DNA of 56,484 nucleotides, from assembly GCA_900446925.1 (NCBI GenBank), contig UAVY01000003.1, positions 1 to 56,484 of the forward strand, read 5' to 3'. Positions 54,332 through 56,484 of the stretch are shown here, piece after piece. The notes beneath the pieces were generated by a model, which saw nothing but the letters and a program-made list of their open reading frames with translations, made no database searches and was not told the DNA's origin. The position numbers were made by a program, and so were the translations under genes. Source of the stretch: Citrobacter koseri (GTDB taxonomy: Bacteria > Pseudomonadota > Gammaproteobacteria > Enterobacterales > Enterobacteriaceae). Every line of letters begins with the position of its first letter. Positions within the stretch are counted from its first letter, which is position 1.

Positions 54332-55438
54332 ATGGGTGGGATGAAAAGAACGCGCTGGCAGCGTCGACCAGGCACCATCGGCGGTAAATTGCCGTGGAAT
54401 GACTGGCGAAATGCATCAACCTGGCGCAGGGCGACACAATTTCTGCTCCTGCTGATCAATATTTATATTGGCATCACATTCTATTTTTGGGTCCGGTATT
54501 ACGAAACTGCCGCCGCCAGCGTTTACGTCCCCAGACCCGGTGGTATTGAAGGCTGGCTTCCTGTCGCCGGTTTGATGAACATCCGATACACCTGGGAAAC
54601 CGGTTTGCTCCCTCCTGTTCACGCCGCCTCCATGCTGCTTCTGGTTGCATTTATCGTTATCAGCCTGCTGCTAAAAAAATCTTTTTGCTCATGGCTGTGC
54701 CCTGTTGGCGCGTTGTCAGAGCTGATCGGCAAACTCGGAGAAACGCTCTTTGGGCCGTCGATAACCCTGCCCCGCTGGCTGGATATTCCCCTGCGCGGTC
54801 TGAAATATCTGTTATTGAGCTTTTTTCTTTATATCGCGTTATCCATGCCTGCACAGGGTATTCAGATGTTCCTGATGTCAGCTTATGGCATTATTATCGA
54901 CGTTAAAATGCTCGATTTTTTCCGCAATATTGGAACAACCACGCTTATCTGCGTCATATTTTTCGCCGTCGCCAGCTTATTTATTCGTCATTTCTGGTGT
55001 CGTTATCTGTGCCCTTACGGCGCTCTACTTGGTCTGTTTTCGTTTTTTTCTCCCTTTAAAATCCGCCGCAATGCCGACAGCTGTATTGATTGTGGAAAGT
55101 GCGCTCAAAATTGTCCCTCCCGTATCCCGGTAGACACGCTGATTCAGGTCAGAACCGTTGAATGCACAGGCTGCATGACCTGCGTGGAGTCCTGCCCGGT
55201 TGCCTCAACGCTCAACTTTTCACTACGCACGCCTTCTGGCGCGCCGGAAGGAAAACGCGAGGCGATAAAACCGTTATGGCGACAGGCCGCACTCTCGGGC
55301 GTCGCCATGACAATATTGATACTCGGGATACTTTTTGCCGCTGTCGCGATTGCGATGTATGCCGGCGTCTGGGATAGCCCGGTGCCGGAGCATCTTTACT
55401 TCCGCTTAATTCCCCAGGCGAGGATGATTGGGCATTAG
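54332..55438 (+). CDS. yccM: 4Fe-4S membrane protein YccM
   Basis: YccM is a predicted electron-transfer protein of the NapH/NosR type, 368 residues with about five helices. Two CxxxCP turns (CSWLCPVGAL, CRYLCPYGALLG) lie at the membrane surface, and two ferredoxin clusters follow: CIDCGKCAQNCP and CTGCMTCVESCP. The N-terminus RTRWQRRPGTIGGKLPWNDW matches E. coli YccM. Start ATG 54332 or 54341 (MKRTRW); the former is used. The architecture resembles FtrD of bacterial ferrous-iron systems. Confidence 0.92.
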   Translation: MGGMKRTRWQRRPGTIGGKLPWNDWRNASTWRRATQFLLLLINIYIGITFYFWVRYYETAAASVYVPRPGGIEGWLPVAGLMNIRYTWETGLLPPVHAASMLLLVAFIVISLLLKKSFCSWLCPVGALSELIGKLGETLFGPSITLPRWLDIPLRGLKYLLLSFFLYIALSMPAQGIQMFLMSAYGIIIDVKMLDFFRNIGTTTLICVIFFAVASLFIRHFWCRYLCPYGALLGLFSFFSPFKIRRNADSCIDCGKCAQNCPSRIPVDTLIQVRTVECTGCMTCVESCPVASTLNFSLRTPSGAPEGKREAIKPLWRQAALSGVAMTILILGILFAAVAIAMYAGVWDSPVPEHLYFRLIPQARMIGH

Positions 55439-55471
55439 TTAAGAAATAACGCGCCTACGCTGGCGGTGTTT

Positions 55472-56248
55472 TCATCCTAAATGGCGCTTCGCCTCCTGGC
55501 GCACCCGGTGCAGTACGTGATGTTTGATCCCACTGTAAGCCGGGTGTTCAGCCAGGGTTTCGATATCGCGTTCGTGGCCAAAAGGCAGGATGACCTCCTC
55601 AACAATTTTTCCAGGCTTCGCCGACATAATCAGAATACGATCGGCCAGGAACAGCGCCTCTTCTACGTCGTGAGTCACAAACAGCAGCGTGGTGCCGGTG
55701 GCAAGCCAGGCATCGCGCAGGAGTTCCTGCATCATCAGACGCGTTTGCGCATCCAGCGCGCCGAACGGTTCATCAAGTAGCAACACCTCCGGCTCCGGCA
55801 GCCAGGCGCGGGCCAGCGCCACGCGTTGTTTCATCCCGCCGGAGAGTTGCCAGGGCGCATGATGTTCAAAGCCTTTCAGCCCTACCCGCGTCAGCCAGTC
55901 CAGCGCCTGGGCGTTGACCTCATTTTTGTGGTATTTCCCCAGCCGTGGGCCAAAGGTGACGTTTTCCAGTACCGACAGCCAGGGAAACAAATTTGGCTGC
56001 TGGAAGATCATTCCCCGGTCTGGCCCTGGCAGCTTCACTGTCTTTCCGCCTGCCGCCACGCGCCCGCGATCCGGCTTGTTGAATCCGGCGACCAGATTCA
56101 GGATCGTGGACTTCCCGCAGCCGGACGGCCCCAGCAGAACAACAAATTCTCCTTTCTCCAGAGACAGGCTGATATCGTCCAGCACCGTGAACGGCTGCGG
56201 TTTTGCCGCAAAAGAGAGCGATACGTTTTCCAGTGTGATGGCACTCAT
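55472..56248 (-). CDS. TauB/SsuB-type ABC ATPase
   Basis: A 258-residue importer ATPase. Walker A GPSGCGKST, FQQPNLFPWLSV Q-loop, LSGGMKQRVALARA, Walker B LLLDEPFGALDAQT and TTLLFVTHDVEEAL. These fit the taurine/sulfonate/nitrate family. It shares one base with the upstream permease stop (TAATG). The substrate cannot be told from this gene; a binding protein is not in the window. Confidence 0.9.
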   Translation of the reverse strand: MSAITLENVSLSFAAKPQPFTVLDDISLSLEKGEFVVLLGPSGCGKSTILNLVAGFNKPDRGRVAAGGKTVKLPGPDRGMIFQQPNLFPWLSVLENVTFGPRLGKYHKNEVNAQALDWLTRVGLKGFEHHAPWQLSGGMKQRVALARAWLPEPEVLLLDEPFGALDAQTRLMMQELLRDAWLATGTTLLFVTHDVEEALFLADRILIMSAKPGKIVEEVILPFGHERDIETLAEHPAYSGIKHHVLHRVRQEAKRHLG

Positions 56249-56484
56249 TACTCTTTCCCCGCCCAGGGCACAAAAAAGCGTTGCAGCCCCAGCAGCAATA
56301 AATCCAGTAAATAGCCGATACCGCCGAGCAGCAGGATCCCCAGCATCACGATATCGGTTCGCAGATACGAGCTGGCGTTAATCACCATCCAGCCGAGACC
56401 CGAACTGGCCGCCACCATTTCCGCCGCGATGAGCGATGTCCAGCCGATCCCTATCGACAGCCTGACGGTGGTAAACAGTTCCGG
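56248..56484 (-). CDS. TauC/SsuC-type ABC permease, C-terminal part
   Basis: The final ~78 codons of an inner-membrane permease; the gene continues past the window end. It has the binding-protein dependent transport loop (IGWTSLIAAEMVAASSGLGWM) which contacts the ATPase, and ends RFFVPWAGKE. It is translationally coupled to the ATPase gene. Confidence 0.9.
   Translation of the reverse strand, partial: PELFTTVRLSIGIGWTSLIAAEMVAASSGLGWMVINASSYLRTDIVMLGILLLGGIGYLLDLLLLGLQRFFVPWAGKE

Overview
The window is enterobacterial chromosome. Gene content, gene order and protein sequences match the 23-24 minute region of Escherichia coli K-12 (mdtH-grxB-pyrC-...-opgGHC-...-csg-...-putPA-wrbA-agp-...-cbpAM-yccM). 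It also carries an scsABCD locus and a P19/FTR1 iron cluster that K-12 does not have here. The set fits a Citrobacter- or Salmonella-like member of the Enterobacteriaceae; I cannot fix the genus from sequence alone.

Layout. (1) 1-11.2 kb: mdtH end, grxB, yceB, pyrC, dinI, bssS, solA, yceO, yceJ-yceI on the plus strand, a three-unit tandem BIME, trhO (minus), lpxL, mdtG, msyB, then yceK (minus). (2) 11.2-16.7 kb: the osmoregulated periplasmic glucan genes opgGH (minus) and divergent opgC. (3) 16.7-23.9 kb: clsC, ymdB, ymdA, then the curli locus csgBAC / csgDEFG around a 770-bp control region. (4) 23.9-34.8 kb: ycdZ, ycdY, ycdX, ghrA, tRNA-Ser(GGA) with a duplicated 3' end, phoH, and the divergent proline genes putP/putA. 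(5) 34.9-38.8 kb: an LprI-like gene, rutR without the rut operon, ymdF, wrbA, yccJ, agp. (6) 38.9-48.1 kb: a minus-strand iron cluster reading FTR1 permease, P19-type iron-binding protein, DUF2318 Fe-S membrane protein, two FtsX-like permeases, an ABC ATPase, a TlpA-like lipoprotein and an unrecognised helix-turn-helix protein. A perfect 7-1-7 Fur box lies upstream of the FTR1 gene, and an NqrC-like FMN-binding protein sits just beyond that. (7) 48.3-51.8 kb: scsABCD (thiol redox / copper tolerance). (8) 52-56.5 kb: cbpA-cbpM, a higBA toxin-antitoxin pair, yccM and part of a TauB/SsuB-type ABC transporter.

A dominating property of this sequence is more than 60 single-base indels, mostly insertions, that break about half of the genes. 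When each is corrected, most products return to the exact length of their family (GrxB 215, MdtG 406, PutP 502, PutA 1320, Agp 413, WrbA 198, CbpA 306, ScsC 207 residues). I therefore read them as sequencing or consensus errors, denser in the second half, and annotate those genes as full CDS spans with frameshift positions rather than as pseudogenes.

The most interesting biology is the 38.9-51.8 kb block: a Fur-controlled ferrous/ferric iron importer with its own redox and ABC/FtsX modules, placed next to a periplasmic thiol-redox locus, an FMN-binding NqrC-like protein and, a few kb away, the 4Fe-4S membrane protein YccM.
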